Assembly (NCBI GenBank): GCA_013416445.1
Contig: JACCER010000008.1
Span: 95,671-159,670, forward strand
Source of the DNA: Alcaligenaceae bacterium
GTDB taxonomy: Bacteria > Pseudomonadota > Gammaproteobacteria > Burkholderiales > Burkholderiaceae_B
Direction of reading: 5' to 3'
Length of the DNA stretch: 64,000 nucleotides
The position numbers and the translations under genes are program-made. Positions 44,477 to 53,578 of this stretch are shown one piece after another. Numbering within the stretch: the first letter of the stretch is position 1; every line of letters starts with the position of its first letter. The notes beneath the pieces are model-generated. The model had not been told where the DNA came from and did not search any database. It was given only the letters and a program-made list of their open reading frames with translations.

Positions 44477-44613
44477 CTCTTCGCTTCCAGTTTTAACTAC
44501 CATTCAGTCTGGCTTTTTTCAGCCTGAGCGCCGCCGTCATGCAGGTCATCCTGAAAGGCATGGCAGGTAGGTCATTTGATAAAAATCGAGAGAAAACCAT
44601 ATGAGAGGCAGTA

Positions 44614-45075
44614 ATGAGAATACGGTCTAAACAAGACCTTTGGTCGGGGATCATGTTTCTCGGAGTAGGGGTCTTTTTCGCCTGGGGAGCAAGCAGCTAC
44701 CAGATGGGTACGGCCGCGCGCATGGGGCCGGGCTATTTTCCTTTTTGGCTGGGGGTGGTGCTGGCGCTGCTGGGCGTCATCATCACTTTGACCGCGGTGG
44801 CGCCCAACACGGAGGATAGCGAGATCGATAAATTCGATTGGCGCATCGTGGGCCTGGTAGTTGGATCAGTCATTCTTTATGGCGTATTGCTGGAGCCGTT
44901 GGGTGTCTATCTTTCCACCTTTATTCTGGTCGTGGTAAGCAGCCTCGCAGGCCACGACTTTAACTGGAAAGTTTCTGTGGCCAACGGCATTTTCCTGGTG
45001 GTGTTTTCGTATCTGGCTTTCGTCAAGGGGCTGGGTCTGATTTTCCCCTTGTGGCCCAGCTTTCTAGGCAATTAA
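44614..45075 (+). CDS. tctB: Tripartite tricarboxylate transporter small permease
   Basis: This 153-residue membrane protein has four hydrophobic segments and the TctB features SGIMFLGVGVFFAWGASSYQ and AARMGPGYFPFWLGVVLALL. TctB is the small membrane subunit of TTT transporters, working with TctA and a TctC receptor to import tricarboxylates or other acids with a sodium or proton gradient. A GAGGCAGT ribosome site precedes the ATG. tctA follows after 13 bases. The gene order here is B-A-receptor rather than the C-B-A order of the Salmonella tct operon. Confidence 0.93.
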   Translation: MRIRSKQDLWSGIMFLGVGVFFAWGASSYQMGTAARMGPGYFPFWLGVVLALLGVIITLTAVAPNTEDSEIDKFDWRIVGLVVGSVILYGVLLEPLGVYLSTFILVVVSSLAGHDFNWKVSVANGIFLVVFSYLAFVKGLGLIFPLWPSFLGN

Positions 45076-45088
45076 AGGAACCACCGAA

Positions 45089-46594
45089 ATGGAATTGTTA
45101 GATCACCTTATGCTTGGTTTTTCGGTCGCGTTTACGCCTGAAAACCTGATGTATGCTTTTCTGGGTTGCCTGCTGGGCACCCTGATTGGTGTGTTGCCTG
45201 GTATTGGCCCGGTGCCCACCATCGCCATGCTGCTGCCTATCACCTATGTGTTGCCGCCCACCGCCGGGCTGATCATGCTTGCCGGTATTTATTACGGCGC
45301 GCAGTATGGCGGCTCTACCACGGCGATTCTTGTGGCTTTGCCGGGGGAAACCTCAGCGGTGGTAACCGTGCTCGACGGCCACCAGATGGCACGCAACGGG
45401 CGTGCCGGAGCGGCGCTGGCCATTGCGGCCCTGGGCTCCTTCTTTGCTGGTTGCGTAGCCACCGTTCTGCTGGCCGCTTTTGCGCCACCTCTGGCTGAAG
45501 TTGCTTTCAAGTTCGGCCCCGCCGAATACTTCTCGCTGATGGTATTGGGTTTGGTGGGCGCTGTGGTGCTGGCTTCGGGTTCGCTGCCCAAGGCTATCGC
45601 CATGATTATCCTGGGCCTGTTGCTGGGCATGATAGGTACCGACGTCAACTCGGGTGTTGCCCGCTTCGACTTTGGCATTCCCGAACTTCAAGACGGCATC
45701 GACTTCGCCATTGTTGCCATGGGAGTGTTTGGTTTCGCGGAAATCATGACCAACCTGGAACAAAAGGAAAACCGGGTCGATATTACCGACAAGGTTGGCA
45801 GTTTGTATCCTAACAAGCAGGAGTTCAAGGAAGCCTGGCCTGCTGTCGTACGTGGCACTGCGCTGGGTTCGGCCCTGGGTATCTTGCCTGGCGGTGGCGC
45901 CGTGCTTTCGTCGTTTGCCTCGTATACGCTGGAAAAGAAAATCTCCCGCAATCCCGAGCGTTTCGGCAAAGGCCACCCGGCAGGTGTTGCAGGCCCTGAA
46001 TCGGCCAACAACGCGGCGGCGCAGACATCTTTCATTCCCTTGCTGACCCTGGGTATACCAGGCAACGCTGTGATGGCTTTGATGGTTGGCGCCATGACCA
46101 TCCACAATATCCAGCCCGGCCCACAAGTCATGAGCAGCCACCCTGAACTGTTTTGGGGCCTGATCGTGTCGATGTGGATAGGCAACCTGATGCTGCTGGT
46201 GCTGAACCTGCCCTTGGTAGGGGTGTGGATCAAACTGTTGAAAGTGCCTTACCGCATTCTGTTTCCGGCCATTCTGGTGTTTTGTACGATAGGGGTCTAT
46301 TCCCTGAACTACAACGTATTCGATATTTTCCTGACGGCAATCTTTGGCCTGATCGGTTATGTCTGGTCCAAGCTTAAATGCGAAGGTGCGCCTTTGCTGC
46401 TGGGCCTGGTGCTTGGACCCATGATGGAAGAAAACTTCCGGCGCGCGCTGCTGCTTGCGCGAGGTGACTACGCTACTTTTCTCACCCGGCCATTGTCAGC
46501 TTCCTTGCTGGTTGCGGCGGTATTCCTGGTGGTTGTCGTTGCCTTGCCCTCCATACGCAAGAAACGCGAAGAAACCTTTGTGGAAGAAGACTGA
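45089..46594 (+). CDS. tctA: Tripartite tricarboxylate transporter large permease
   Basis: This 501-residue protein with about 12 hydrophobic segments is a TctA permease. Signatures: LGTLIGVLPGIGPVPTIAML (about residues 30-49), GIYYGAQYGGSTTAILVALP, GILPGGGAVLSSFASYTLEK and GPESANNAAAQTSFIPLLTL. It forms the transport channel with TctB. It ends 17 bases before a perfect 19-base hairpin at 46611-46652, which separates it from the receptor gene. The conserved glycine-rich motifs are intact, so the gene should be functional. Confidence 0.96.
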   Translation: MELLDHLMLGFSVAFTPENLMYAFLGCLLGTLIGVLPGIGPVPTIAMLLPITYVLPPTAGLIMLAGIYYGAQYGGSTTAILVALPGETSAVVTVLDGHQMARNGRAGAALAIAALGSFFAGCVATVLLAAFAPPLAEVAFKFGPAEYFSLMVLGLVGAVVLASGSLPKAIAMIILGLLLGMIGTDVNSGVARFDFGIPELQDGIDFAIVAMGVFGFAEIMTNLEQKENRVDITDKVGSLYPNKQEFKEAWPAVVRGTALGSALGILPGGGAVLSSFASYTLEKKISRNPERFGKGHPAGVAGPESANNAAAQTSFIPLLTLGIPGNAVMALMVGAMTIHNIQPGPQVMSSHPELFWGLIVSMWIGNLMLLVLNLPLVGVWIKLLKVPYRILFPAILVFCTIGVYSLNYNVFDIFLTAIFGLIGYVWSKLKCEGAPLLLGLVLGPMMEENFRRALLLARGDYATFLTRPLSASLLVAAVFLVVVVALPSIRKKREETFVEED

Positions 46595-46610
46595 CGCCGT
46601 CACACCATTA

Positions 46611-46652
46611 CGCAGATCGGATTAGCGCCTGGCGGCGCTAATCCGATCTGCG
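46611..46652. repeat. Dispersed palindromic repeat, copy G, perfect 19-base hairpin
   Basis: The arms at 46611-46629 and 46634-46652 are perfect inverted copies with a 4-base loop (TGGC). The core GGATTAGCGCC/GGCGCTAATCC is the same as in the other copies. Lying between tctA and the receptor gene, it can form a very stable RNA hairpin that limits read-through or protects the tctBA transcript. Confidence 0.85.
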
Positions 46653-46820
46653 AAAACCTTAAGTAAATATCATTCGTGCTATCCGGCCTGTACGCAACTT
46701 GGCAGAGGGTTTTGTTTGCCCGAAGTTCGCCTTAGTGAAAGATAAATAGCATTAAGGGTTAGTACCCATCTACTATAAAAGATGGATTCAATTACAGTAA
46801 ATCAGGAGATAGTCGTTTCA

Positions 46821-47789
46821 ATGATTAAAGCACCATCCATGTGGCGTATCGGCTGTGCAGGCCTGTTGTTCACTTTTGCCAGTACGGCAGCCATGGCTCA
46901 AACCTATCCGGTCAAGCCAGTTACCCTGATCGTGCCTTATGCACCCGGAGGCACCACCGACGTCGTGGCACGTCAGTTTGCCCTGTCGCTACAGAAAGCC
47001 TTGGGGCAAACCGTAGTAGTGGAAAACAAACCTGGTGTTACTGGTACATTAGGGGCGCAGGCGCTCAAGCATGCCAAGCCCGATGGCTATACGATTTCGT
47101 TGCTTCCCGCCACGGTGTTTCGCCAGCCCAACATCCAGAAAACGCCGTTTGACCCCGCTACCGACTTCACCTATCTGGCCCGTATTACTGGCTATACCTT
47201 TGGTGTCGTGGTGCGTGCCGACGCCCCCTGGAAAACCTGGGAAGAAATGCTGAATGAGGCCCGTGCCAAGCCTGATACCATTGCCTACGGAACACCTGGG
47301 GCGTTCAGTACACCGCATATCACCATGATTCAGCTGGGCCGCAAAGACAACATCGTACTCACGCATATCCCGTTCAAAAGCGATGGGGAATGCTTGCCTT
47401 CGCTGTTGGGCAATCACGTGCAAATGTGCGCGGCTGGCAGCTCGGCAGGCACCCTGGTCGACTCAGGCAAGTTGCGCTGGCTTAATATATGGACCACGAA
47501 GCGCTCCGAGCGTTGGCCCGATACCCCGACCCTGTACGATCTGGGCTACAACTTGTCTGCCACATCGCCTTATGGCGTAGCTGGTCCCAAGGGCATGGAC
47601 CCGAAAGTACTAGCGGTGCTCGAAGACGCCCTTAAGCGCGCCGCTGAAGATCCTGATCACGTCAACGCGCTCAAGAACCAGGACCAAGACCTGATGTATC
47701 TGAACAGCGCCGACTACACACGTTTTGCCATGGAGCAAATCGATGTGGAGCGGGAATTGGTTAAAAGCCTGGGCCTGAAGCCCGAATAA
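46821..47789 (+). CDS. tctC: TctC/Bug periplasmic receptor of the tct operon
   Basis: This receptor of 322 residues has a signal peptide (about residues 1-27, ending TAAMA) and the Bug motif VTLIVPYAPGGTTDVVARQF. I prefer the ATG at 46821 (MIKAPSM) because AGGAG lies upstream and an ATG at 46782 would add 13 polar residues before the signal peptide. It should capture the substrate for TctAB, although it follows rather than precedes the permeases and is separated from them by a strong hairpin. Unlike many Bug proteins it has Cys residues (GECLPS and MCAAGSS). A bidirectional terminator follows at 47848-47883. Confidence 0.88.
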   Translation: MIKAPSMWRIGCAGLLFTFASTAAMAQTYPVKPVTLIVPYAPGGTTDVVARQFALSLQKALGQTVVVENKPGVTGTLGAQALKHAKPDGYTISLLPATVFRQPNIQKTPFDPATDFTYLARITGYTFGVVVRADAPWKTWEEMLNEARAKPDTIAYGTPGAFSTPHITMIQLGRKDNIVLTHIPFKSDGECLPSLLGNHVQMCAAGSSAGTLVDSGKLRWLNIWTTKRSERWPDTPTLYDLGYNLSATSPYGVAGPKGMDPKVLAVLEDALKRAAEDPDHVNALKNQDQDLMYLNSADYTRFAMEQIDVERELVKSLGLKPE

Positions 47790-47847
47790 AGCCCTGCGGC
47801 CAGCCGGGCAAGCCTGGTGCTTGCCATGGCTTTGCAGGTCTGTAAGA

Positions 47848-47883
47848 AAAATAGAGCACAGCATGTTATCTGTGCTCTATTTT
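47848..47883. terminator. Bidirectional intrinsic terminator
   Basis: AAATAGAGCACAG (from 47848) pairs perfectly with CTGTGCTCTATTT (to 47883) around an 8-base loop. A-rich and T-rich flanks make it work in both directions, for the receptor gene on the plus strand and the thiolase gene on the minus strand. Confidence 0.88.
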
Positions 47884-47887
47884 GCGT

Positions 47888-49069
47888 TTAGCAGACTTCA
47901 AATAGTCCGGCTGCGCCCATGCCCGAACCTACGCACATGGTTACCACCACATAGCGCACACCGCGTCGGCGGCCTTCGATCAGGGCGTGACCAACCATAC
48001 GGGAGCCAGACATGCCAAAAGGATGGCCTATGGTGATTGCGCCACCGTTCACATTCAGGCGATCATCGGGAATACCCAGTTTATCGCGGCAATACAGCAC
48101 TTGTACGGCGAAGGCTTCGTTCAGTTCCCATAGCCCGATATCGTTGACCGACAGGCCGTGGCGCTTGAGCAGCTTTGGCACCGCGAAGACGGGGCCTATG
48201 CCCATTTCGTCGGGTTCGCAACCGCTGACCGCCATGCCGCGAAAAATTCCCAGCGGTGCTATGTTGCGGCGTTCAGCCAGTTTGCTGTCCATGACTACGC
48301 AGGCTGATGCGCCGTCTGAGAGCTGGCTGGCGTTGCCGGCGGTGATGCAGCCTTGTGGGCCTAGCACCGGAGCCAGTTTCGACAGGCCTTCCAGCGTGGT
48401 TCCGGCGCGTGCGCCCTCGTCGACCGCCAGGGTGACCTCGGTATCGCTGGCAACGCCGGTTTCTTTGTTGACGTCGCGCCGCAAGGTTGTGAGGGGCACG
48501 ATTTCGTCGTTGAAGCGCCCGGCGGCAATTGCCGCAGCGTAACGTTGCTGGCTTTGCAGTGAATAGGCATCTTGCGCCTCGCGGGTGATGCCATAGCGTT
48601 TGGCGACCACTTCGGCGGTTTCCAGCATGGGCATATACAACGCGGGCTTGTGCTCGAGTACCCAAGCCTCTTCGCGCATATGGCGATTGAGGTGGTCGCG
48701 CACGCAGCTTACTGATTCTGTGCCGCCAGCCACCATGATGCCGGCATCGTCGTTGCTGATGGCTTGTGCTGCCATGGCAATGGCCTGCAGGCCAGAGGCG
48801 CAGAAGCGGTTTACAACTGCCCCTGCCGTACTGACGGGCAGGCCGGCGCGAATTGCCGAAACACGCGCAATGTTATAGCCGTTGGCCCCTTCCGGATTCG
48901 AGCAGCCCAGAATGACGTCTTCCACTTCAGCGGGATCGATACCGGCTCGGGCGACGGCATTGGCCACCACGTGCCCGCCCAGCGTGCCGCCGTGAGTTTG
49001 GTTGTACGCGCCGCGAAAGGCTTTGCCCAGCGGTGTGCGGGCGGTTGAGACAATAACTACTTCCTTCAT
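47888..49069 (-). CDS. Acetyl-CoA acyltransferase (thiolase)
   Basis: This 393-residue enzyme is a degradative or biosynthetic thiolase. It has the acyl-accepting Cys in [19 protein letters not shown] (about residue 90), the His region [17 protein letters not shown] and the second catalytic Cys in [15 protein letters not shown] at the C-terminus. It cleaves 3-ketoacyl-CoA with CoA to release acetyl-CoA, or runs in reverse. It is a single-gene unit ending at a shared terminator. It may serve the neighbouring dehydrogenase and hydratase genes at 50-53 kb (inference). Confidence 0.95.
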   Translation of the reverse strand: MKEVVIVSTARTPLGKAFRGAYNQTHGGTLGGHVVANAVARAGIDPAEVEDVILGCSNPEGANGYNIARVSAIRAGLPVSTAGAVVNRFCASGLQAIAMAAQAISNDDAGIMVAGGTESVSCVRDHLNRHMREEAWVLEHKPALYMPMLETAEVVAKRYGITREAQDAYSLQSQQRYAAAIAAGRFNDEIVPLTTLRRDVNKETGVASDTEVTLAVDEGARAGTTLEGLSKLAPVLGPQGCITAGNASQLSDGASACVVMDSKLAERRNIAPLGIFRGMAVSGCEPDEMGIGPVFAVPKLLKRHGLSVNDIGLWELNEAFAVQVLYCRDKLGIPDDRLNVNGGAITIGHPFGMSGSRMVGHALIEGRRRGVRYVVVTMCVGSGMGAAGLFEVC

Positions 49070-49275
49070 TGCGATTACCTATGCGATAGAATAAATACGA
49101 GCAGTATGGGCTGCGTTGCCGATACTGACTATCTGGTTCTTGTTAAGCGTGCCTTTACCGTTTATAAAGCTTGGTTGGCGGCGCTAATCTCATAAGATAC
49201 CTTTTCATAAAAAAACTAGGTACCATTTACATTTTAATCAATACGGCATCCAGACTCTTTTAAAGGCAGGCAGGC

Positions 49276-49953
49276 ATGAACGAATTCGACATCGTCTCCA
49301 AGGCGATTACGTCCCGGCGCAGCGTGCGGGGCTTTCTACCCGACCCAATTGATATTTCCCTGATCAACCAGATCCTGTCCGCAGCGTCGTTTGCCCCTAG
49401 CGGAAGCAATATCCAGCCCTGGAAAGTGCATGTTGTCATGGGTGAAAAGCGCGACGAGCTATCCCAGCAATTGCTGGAGGCGTTTTCGAACCAACTGCCA
49501 GAAACCCGCGAATACCAGTATTATCCGGTGGAATGGCGCAGTCCTTATATCGAGCGCCGCCGTGAAACCGGTTGGGGCCTGTACCGGACCATGGGCATAC
49601 AAAAGGGCGATAGGGTGGCTTCCGCCCAGCAGCACGGCAGGAACTTCGCGTTCTTTGACGCGCCCGTGGTATTGATCTTCACCATAGATAACTACTTGCA
49701 GCAGGGCAGTTGGCTCGACTACGGCATGTTCTTGCAGAGCATCATGGTGTCGGCCCGCGGCTTGGGCCTGCATACCTGTCCGCAAGCCGCGCTGGCCAAC
49801 TATGCCGCAATCGTTAAAAACCATTTGGGCATCGCCGACGACCAAACCGTGATTTGCGGGATTTCCATGGGCTACGAAGACACCAGTTGCGTAGCAAACC
49901 AATATCGGCCCGACCGCATGGAACTAAACGATTTCGTTACTGTTCATTCGTAA
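49276..49953 (+). CDS. Nitroreductase-family flavoprotein
   Basis: This 225-residue protein has the nitroreductase N-terminus SRRSVRGFLPDPIDISLINQ (about residues 13-32), SFAPSGSNIQPWKVHVV for FMN binding, and LDYGMFLQSIMVSARGLGLH (about 150-169). It reduces nitro, quinone or related compounds with NAD(P)H via FMN. It stands alone with AAAGGCAGGCAGGC before its ATG. The stop codon abuts a palindromic repeat. The physiological substrate is unknown. Confidence 0.92.
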   Translation: MNEFDIVSKAITSRRSVRGFLPDPIDISLINQILSAASFAPSGSNIQPWKVHVVMGEKRDELSQQLLEAFSNQLPETREYQYYPVEWRSPYIERRRETGWGLYRTMGIQKGDRVASAQQHGRNFAFFDAPVVLIFTIDNYLQQGSWLDYGMFLQSIMVSARGLGLHTCPQAALANYAAIVKNHLGIADDQTVICGISMGYEDTSCVANQYRPDRMELNDFVTVHS

Positions 49954-49988
49954 GTCGGATTGGCGCCGCCAGGCGGCGCTAATCCGAG
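49954..49988. repeat. Dispersed palindromic repeat, copy H
   Basis: TCGGATTGGCGCCGCC (49955-49970) and GGCGGCGCTAATCCGA (49972-49987) pair over 16 bases with one G-T pair and a 1-base centre. It starts directly after the nitroreductase stop codon. Confidence 0.8.
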
Positions 49989-49998
49989 TGCGTCAGCT

Positions 49999-50147
49999 TC
50001 AATCCAGCTTGAGGCCCGCGGAATCAATGGCTTCCTTCCATTTGGCTTGTTCCGACTTCACAAAGGCTTCGAACTCCACAGACGACATGCTGCCGGGAAT
50101 GCCTCCCATCGTGATGTACTGCTCTCGCAGCTCCATGTCATTGTGTA
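49999..50147 (-). pseudogene. C-terminal remnant of a second Bug/TctC receptor
   Basis: Read on the minus strand, about 48 codons give MELREQYITMGGIPGSMSSV, EFEAFVKSEQAKWKEAIDSA and GLKLD, then a stop at 49999-50001. This is the typical C-terminal end of a Bug receptor (compare QYATMGAEPVGSTPQEFAQY in the receptor at 4687). It begins right after the stop of the fused dehydrogenase gene, and nothing of the rest of the receptor is present. It is an inactive remnant, the second of its kind in the window. Confidence 0.8.
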
Positions 50148-52472
50148 TTAAAAATCGGCTGAATATTGCGCCAGATGTTCTAGCGAAGTTCCAAAAATCA
50201 GATCGTTGTCGAATAGCCTTTTACAGTAATGGCTAATGGGGGTTTCATCCTGGAACCCGATGGCGCCGTGCAGGTGCAGCGCCTCAAGAGCCACCTTGCG
50301 CCCAGTACTTCCCACAATATATTTCAAGGCGCAGATCGAGCCCGGGGCCAGCCTTGCGTCGTTATGCTGAAAGTCGAGCATGACTTGTTTGAGAAGATTC
50401 TTTGCCCGCACCCACGATCGGTAGAGTTCAGCAACGCGGTTTTGCAGCAACTGGAAGTCCGACAAAGTCCGATTGAACTGCGTTCTGACTTTCATGAAGT
50501 CTACTGTTGTGCATAGTGCCACTCTGGCGGCGCCTATGGTTTCGCTGCAAATGCACAAGATGGCAAAGGTATAGGCGCGCTGAACAGCCTGGTCTGCAAC
50601 GGCGCCTTGGGCCAGCAGTTGCGTAGAGTCTGCCTTGTGCCCATCAAGCGTTATCTCGGCTGCAGTCCTGCCATCGTGCAGCGCGTAGGGCCGAATTGAC
50701 GATGCCAAGTCTTGCACTGCTAGCGCAAATATGCCGGTTTCACCGCCGTCCAGGGTTGCGCAAACCAATAGTTTGTTTGTGCTGTTGGCGCCGATCACCA
50801 GCGCGGCACGCCCGTTTAGCACCCAGGTATTTCCTTGTTTGGCGGCCGTGATGCCTGGGGTGTTTTCGTTGGCGGGAAAACGGTTGGCTGGAAGCACAAC
50901 GGCAATGCGCGACTCAGCAGTCGCCAGGCTTGTTATCAGGGCGTTGGTTTTTTCGCTGGCAGACAGGCCCAGCAACAACTGCATGGGCAATGCTGATTGC
51001 CAAAGAATGTGCTCTTGTACCAGCGCTTCTCCCAGGGGAGCCATGAGCTCTACCATCTCGCTGGCAGGGCGGTCCAGCCCGCCGAGCTGTTCAGGTGCGC
51101 ACATCGCATGCACGCCCAGGTTTTCCATGCCGTCCCAGGCGCCGGTCGATGAGTCCGATTCATCAACAAGACGCTGTCTTTGTTCGAAGGAGTGGTTTTT
51201 GTCCAGCCAAGACCTGATCGACGCCAGCATCATCGAGAGTTCTTCAGAAGCATGCGCGGCCTGATCGCTTTGTAGTTCCGAGCCGCCATTGAATACGGCC
51301 TTCGCCACGATGCCTTGTTGTATTTCGGTGGAGCCACCCGCCAGCGAACTGCCTCGGTATCTCCAGAAGGACAAAGAGGCATTGCCACCGGCATCGGCCA
51401 TGTTCTGAGGCGCAATCCCCTGGAGCGCTTCGGGGTTGAACCTGAGGCTGTCTGTTGATAGCAGGTCTATGCCAAATAAATGGAGATCCTGCAGCAGTTG
51501 AATGCCATCCAGCTTGAGCAGTGAGGCTTCGAGCGATGGAGACCCCCCGTTTTCAGCGGCTTGTACCGCAGGCCACCAGGATGCTTCCAGCGCATCTTTG
51601 CGTATTTCCAGTTCTGCATATCTTTGTTTCAGCGCCATGCGGTGCTCGTTGCCCATGCTGGATTCGCGTTTTTTCAAGCTTGCTCGAACGTTTTTCAGCT
51701 CAGACTTGCATTCGGCTACGCGCGCAACAAACAGGCGCTCGATAACCAGCAGGCCTTTGGCAATGTCCCAGCCGCGGTTGAGCTCACCGACGATATTCGA
51801 TTGTGGAACCCGGACGTTGTCGAAGAAAATCTGGACGTGGAAAGTGGCGCCCGTCATGAACCGTATTGGACTGACGGTGACACCCGGAGACTCGAGGTCA
51901 ATCAAGAAGACGGAGATGCCACTTTGTTTTTTTGCGGCACCGGGGTCTGTCCTGACCAGGACTATTGCCCAGTTGGCCCAGTGCCCCAGGCTTTGCCAGA
52001 TTTTGCTGCCGTTCACCACCCAGTGGTCGCCATCCTGGACGGCTGTGGTGCGCAGTGAGGCAAGGTCTGAGCCCGCCTCAGGCTCGGAATAGCCCTGCGC
52101 CCAGTAGTCGTCAAAACTCAGCATGCGGGGCAAAAAGTGCTGGCGCTGCTCATCGGTGCCGTGTCGCATCAAGGTTGGGGCAATGGTGTCAATGCCCAGG
52201 CTTTCGACGTTAGGCGCGTCGCTGGCGATAAGCTCTTCTTTGAATATAGCCTGTTGGGTAAGCGTCCAGCCGGTGCCGCCATATTTCTTGGGCCAGGAAG
52301 GGGCCGCCCACCCTTGCTCAAAGAGTATGCGCTGCCACCTGGCCGCCTGTTCGCGGGATATGATCGCTTGCGAGCGAACCACATGGCGGATATCTTCTGG
52401 GAGCGATTTCAAAAGAAAGCTTCGCACCGACTGGCGAAACTCGGATTCCCTAGCCACAACATTCTCTGACAT
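50148..52472 (-). CDS. Fused double acyl-CoA dehydrogenase
   Basis: This 774-residue protein contains two complete acyl-CoA dehydrogenase modules. Residues about 1-397 match the long partner type (QGYSEPEAGSDLASLRT, ending SSLAGGSTEIQQGIVAKAVF), and about 408-774 the short partner type (VRTQFNRTLSDFQLLQNRVA, LHLHGAIGFQDETPISHY). In two other loci of this window the same two types are separate adjacent genes in the same order. I start at the ATG at 52472 (MSENVVARE) with AGGA upstream; a longer frame to 52562 would overlap the hydratase gene. The protein probably folds as an intramolecular heteromeric dehydrogenase. Confidence 0.88.
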   Translation of the reverse strand: MSENVVARESEFRQSVRSFLLKSLPEDIRHVVRSQAIISREQAARWQRILFEQGWAAPSWPKKYGGTGWTLTQQAIFKEELIASDAPNVESLGIDTIAPTLMRHGTDEQRQHFLPRMLSFDDYWAQGYSEPEAGSDLASLRTTAVQDGDHWVVNGSKIWQSLGHWANWAIVLVRTDPGAAKKQSGISVFLIDLESPGVTVSPIRFMTGATFHVQIFFDNVRVPQSNIVGELNRGWDIAKGLLVIERLFVARVAECKSELKNVRASLKKRESSMGNEHRMALKQRYAELEIRKDALEASWWPAVQAAENGGSPSLEASLLKLDGIQLLQDLHLFGIDLLSTDSLRFNPEALQGIAPQNMADAGGNASLSFWRYRGSSLAGGSTEIQQGIVAKAVFNGGSELQSDQAAHASEELSMMLASIRSWLDKNHSFEQRQRLVDESDSSTGAWDGMENLGVHAMCAPEQLGGLDRPASEMVELMAPLGEALVQEHILWQSALPMQLLLGLSASEKTNALITSLATAESRIAVVLPANRFPANENTPGITAAKQGNTWVLNGRAALVIGANSTNKLLVCATLDGGETGIFALAVQDLASSIRPYALHDGRTAAEITLDGHKADSTQLLAQGAVADQAVQRAYTFAILCICSETIGAARVALCTTVDFMKVRTQFNRTLSDFQLLQNRVAELYRSWVRAKNLLKQVMLDFQHNDARLAPGSICALKYIVGSTGRKVALEALHLHGAIGFQDETPISHYCKRLFDNDLIFGTSLEHLAQYSADF

Positions 52473-52522
52473 AGATGAAATTTCCTGCACGATTAGAGTT
52501 TTGCTGATGTCGCTGCAAGCGC

Positions 52523-53320
52523 TTATGCTTTCTTTACGCTCAAGCCTTGTGCCGATGGCCATTTGGGCTGACGCTTTTCGACAAAGGCGGTCATGCCCTC
52601 TTTGGCATCGGCGGTTACTACGACATTACCAAAGTTTTCTACTGCCGACGCGACGCCGCGCCGATATTCGATATCGATGGCTTTGTGGAACGCGTTGCGG
52701 CCCATTCTCATCACCTGGGGGGATTTTTGACAGAAGCTTTGCGCTATGGCGCGAGCCCTGTTCATGACCTCTTCTTCGGGCACGATGGCATTGACCAGCC
52801 CCAAGGCATGGGCTTCGGCCGCGTTGAACGTCCTGCCGGTAAACAGCAACTCGAATGCGCGGTGCTTGCCGATGATGCGAGGCAAGTGGGTGTAATGAAT
52901 GGCGGGGGTAACGCCCACATCAATTTCCGGGTAACCAAAAGAGGCTGTATCAGAGGCGATAAGCATGTCGCACGATACGGCGAGCGTCATGCCGCCGCCG
53001 CGTGCCGTGCCGCTAACAGCCGCAATCGATGGTTTGCCCAGGCTGGCTTGGGCGTCAAAAAGCCCGCTATACAGTTTATTGACCAGGGAAAAGCTATGCT
53101 CAAAAGAGGTATCGTGGATGGCTTTCAGATCCAGGCCTGCACAAAACCTGCGGGGAACGGCGCTGCCAATAATGACAGCATGAACCGAGTCGTCTGTTGC
53201 CGCTTTGTTAATGGCGGACAGCAGTTCGTCCAGCATAGGTTCGCTGATGGCATTGACCGGTGCCGAGTTCAAGAGGATTTCCGCAACCGAGTCGCGAACG
53301 CAATAATCGATAGTAGACAT
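52523..53320 (-). CDS. Enoyl-CoA hydratase/isomerase family protein
   Basis: This 265-residue crotonase-fold protein has NSAPVNAISEPMLDELLSAI at its start, HAVIIGSAVPRRFCAGLDLK as first oxyanion-hole segment (about residues 45-64), AAVSGTARGGGMTLAVSCDM as second, and PEIDVGVTPAIHYTHLPRI near residue 130. It lies 50 bases upstream of the fused dehydrogenase gene on the same strand, so they form an operon with a beta-oxidation-like sequence of oxidation and hydration. The substrate is unknown. Confidence 0.9.
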   Translation of the reverse strand: MSTIDYCVRDSVAEILLNSAPVNAISEPMLDELLSAINKAATDDSVHAVIIGSAVPRRFCAGLDLKAIHDTSFEHSFSLVNKLYSGLFDAQASLGKPSIAAVSGTARGGGMTLAVSCDMLIASDTASFGYPEIDVGVTPAIHYTHLPRIIGKHRAFELLFTGRTFNAAEAHALGLVNAIVPEEEVMNRARAIAQSFCQKSPQVMRMGRNAFHKAIDIEYRRGVASAVENFGNVVVTADAKEGMTAFVEKRQPKWPSAQGLSVKKA

Positions 53321-53578
53321 TTTTTAATGTTCCAAGGAAGTGCATGCTAGGCAGATGCCAAGTCGAAAACACCGTTGATGCTGTTGATGTTTACTGGGCT
53401 GTGCCAAGAGGTGAAGCTTGCGTTATTCAGGTATAAGAGTCAAAGAGGTAATTTTGATACGTCCTATCAGGAACGCTTATACCTTGCTTGAGTAAAAACC
53501 AAAAAGCATAATAGGCAAAATGGGCATAAAACAGCCCGTGACTATGCATAGCCTGGGGCCATTCCGGTTAATCTACAT

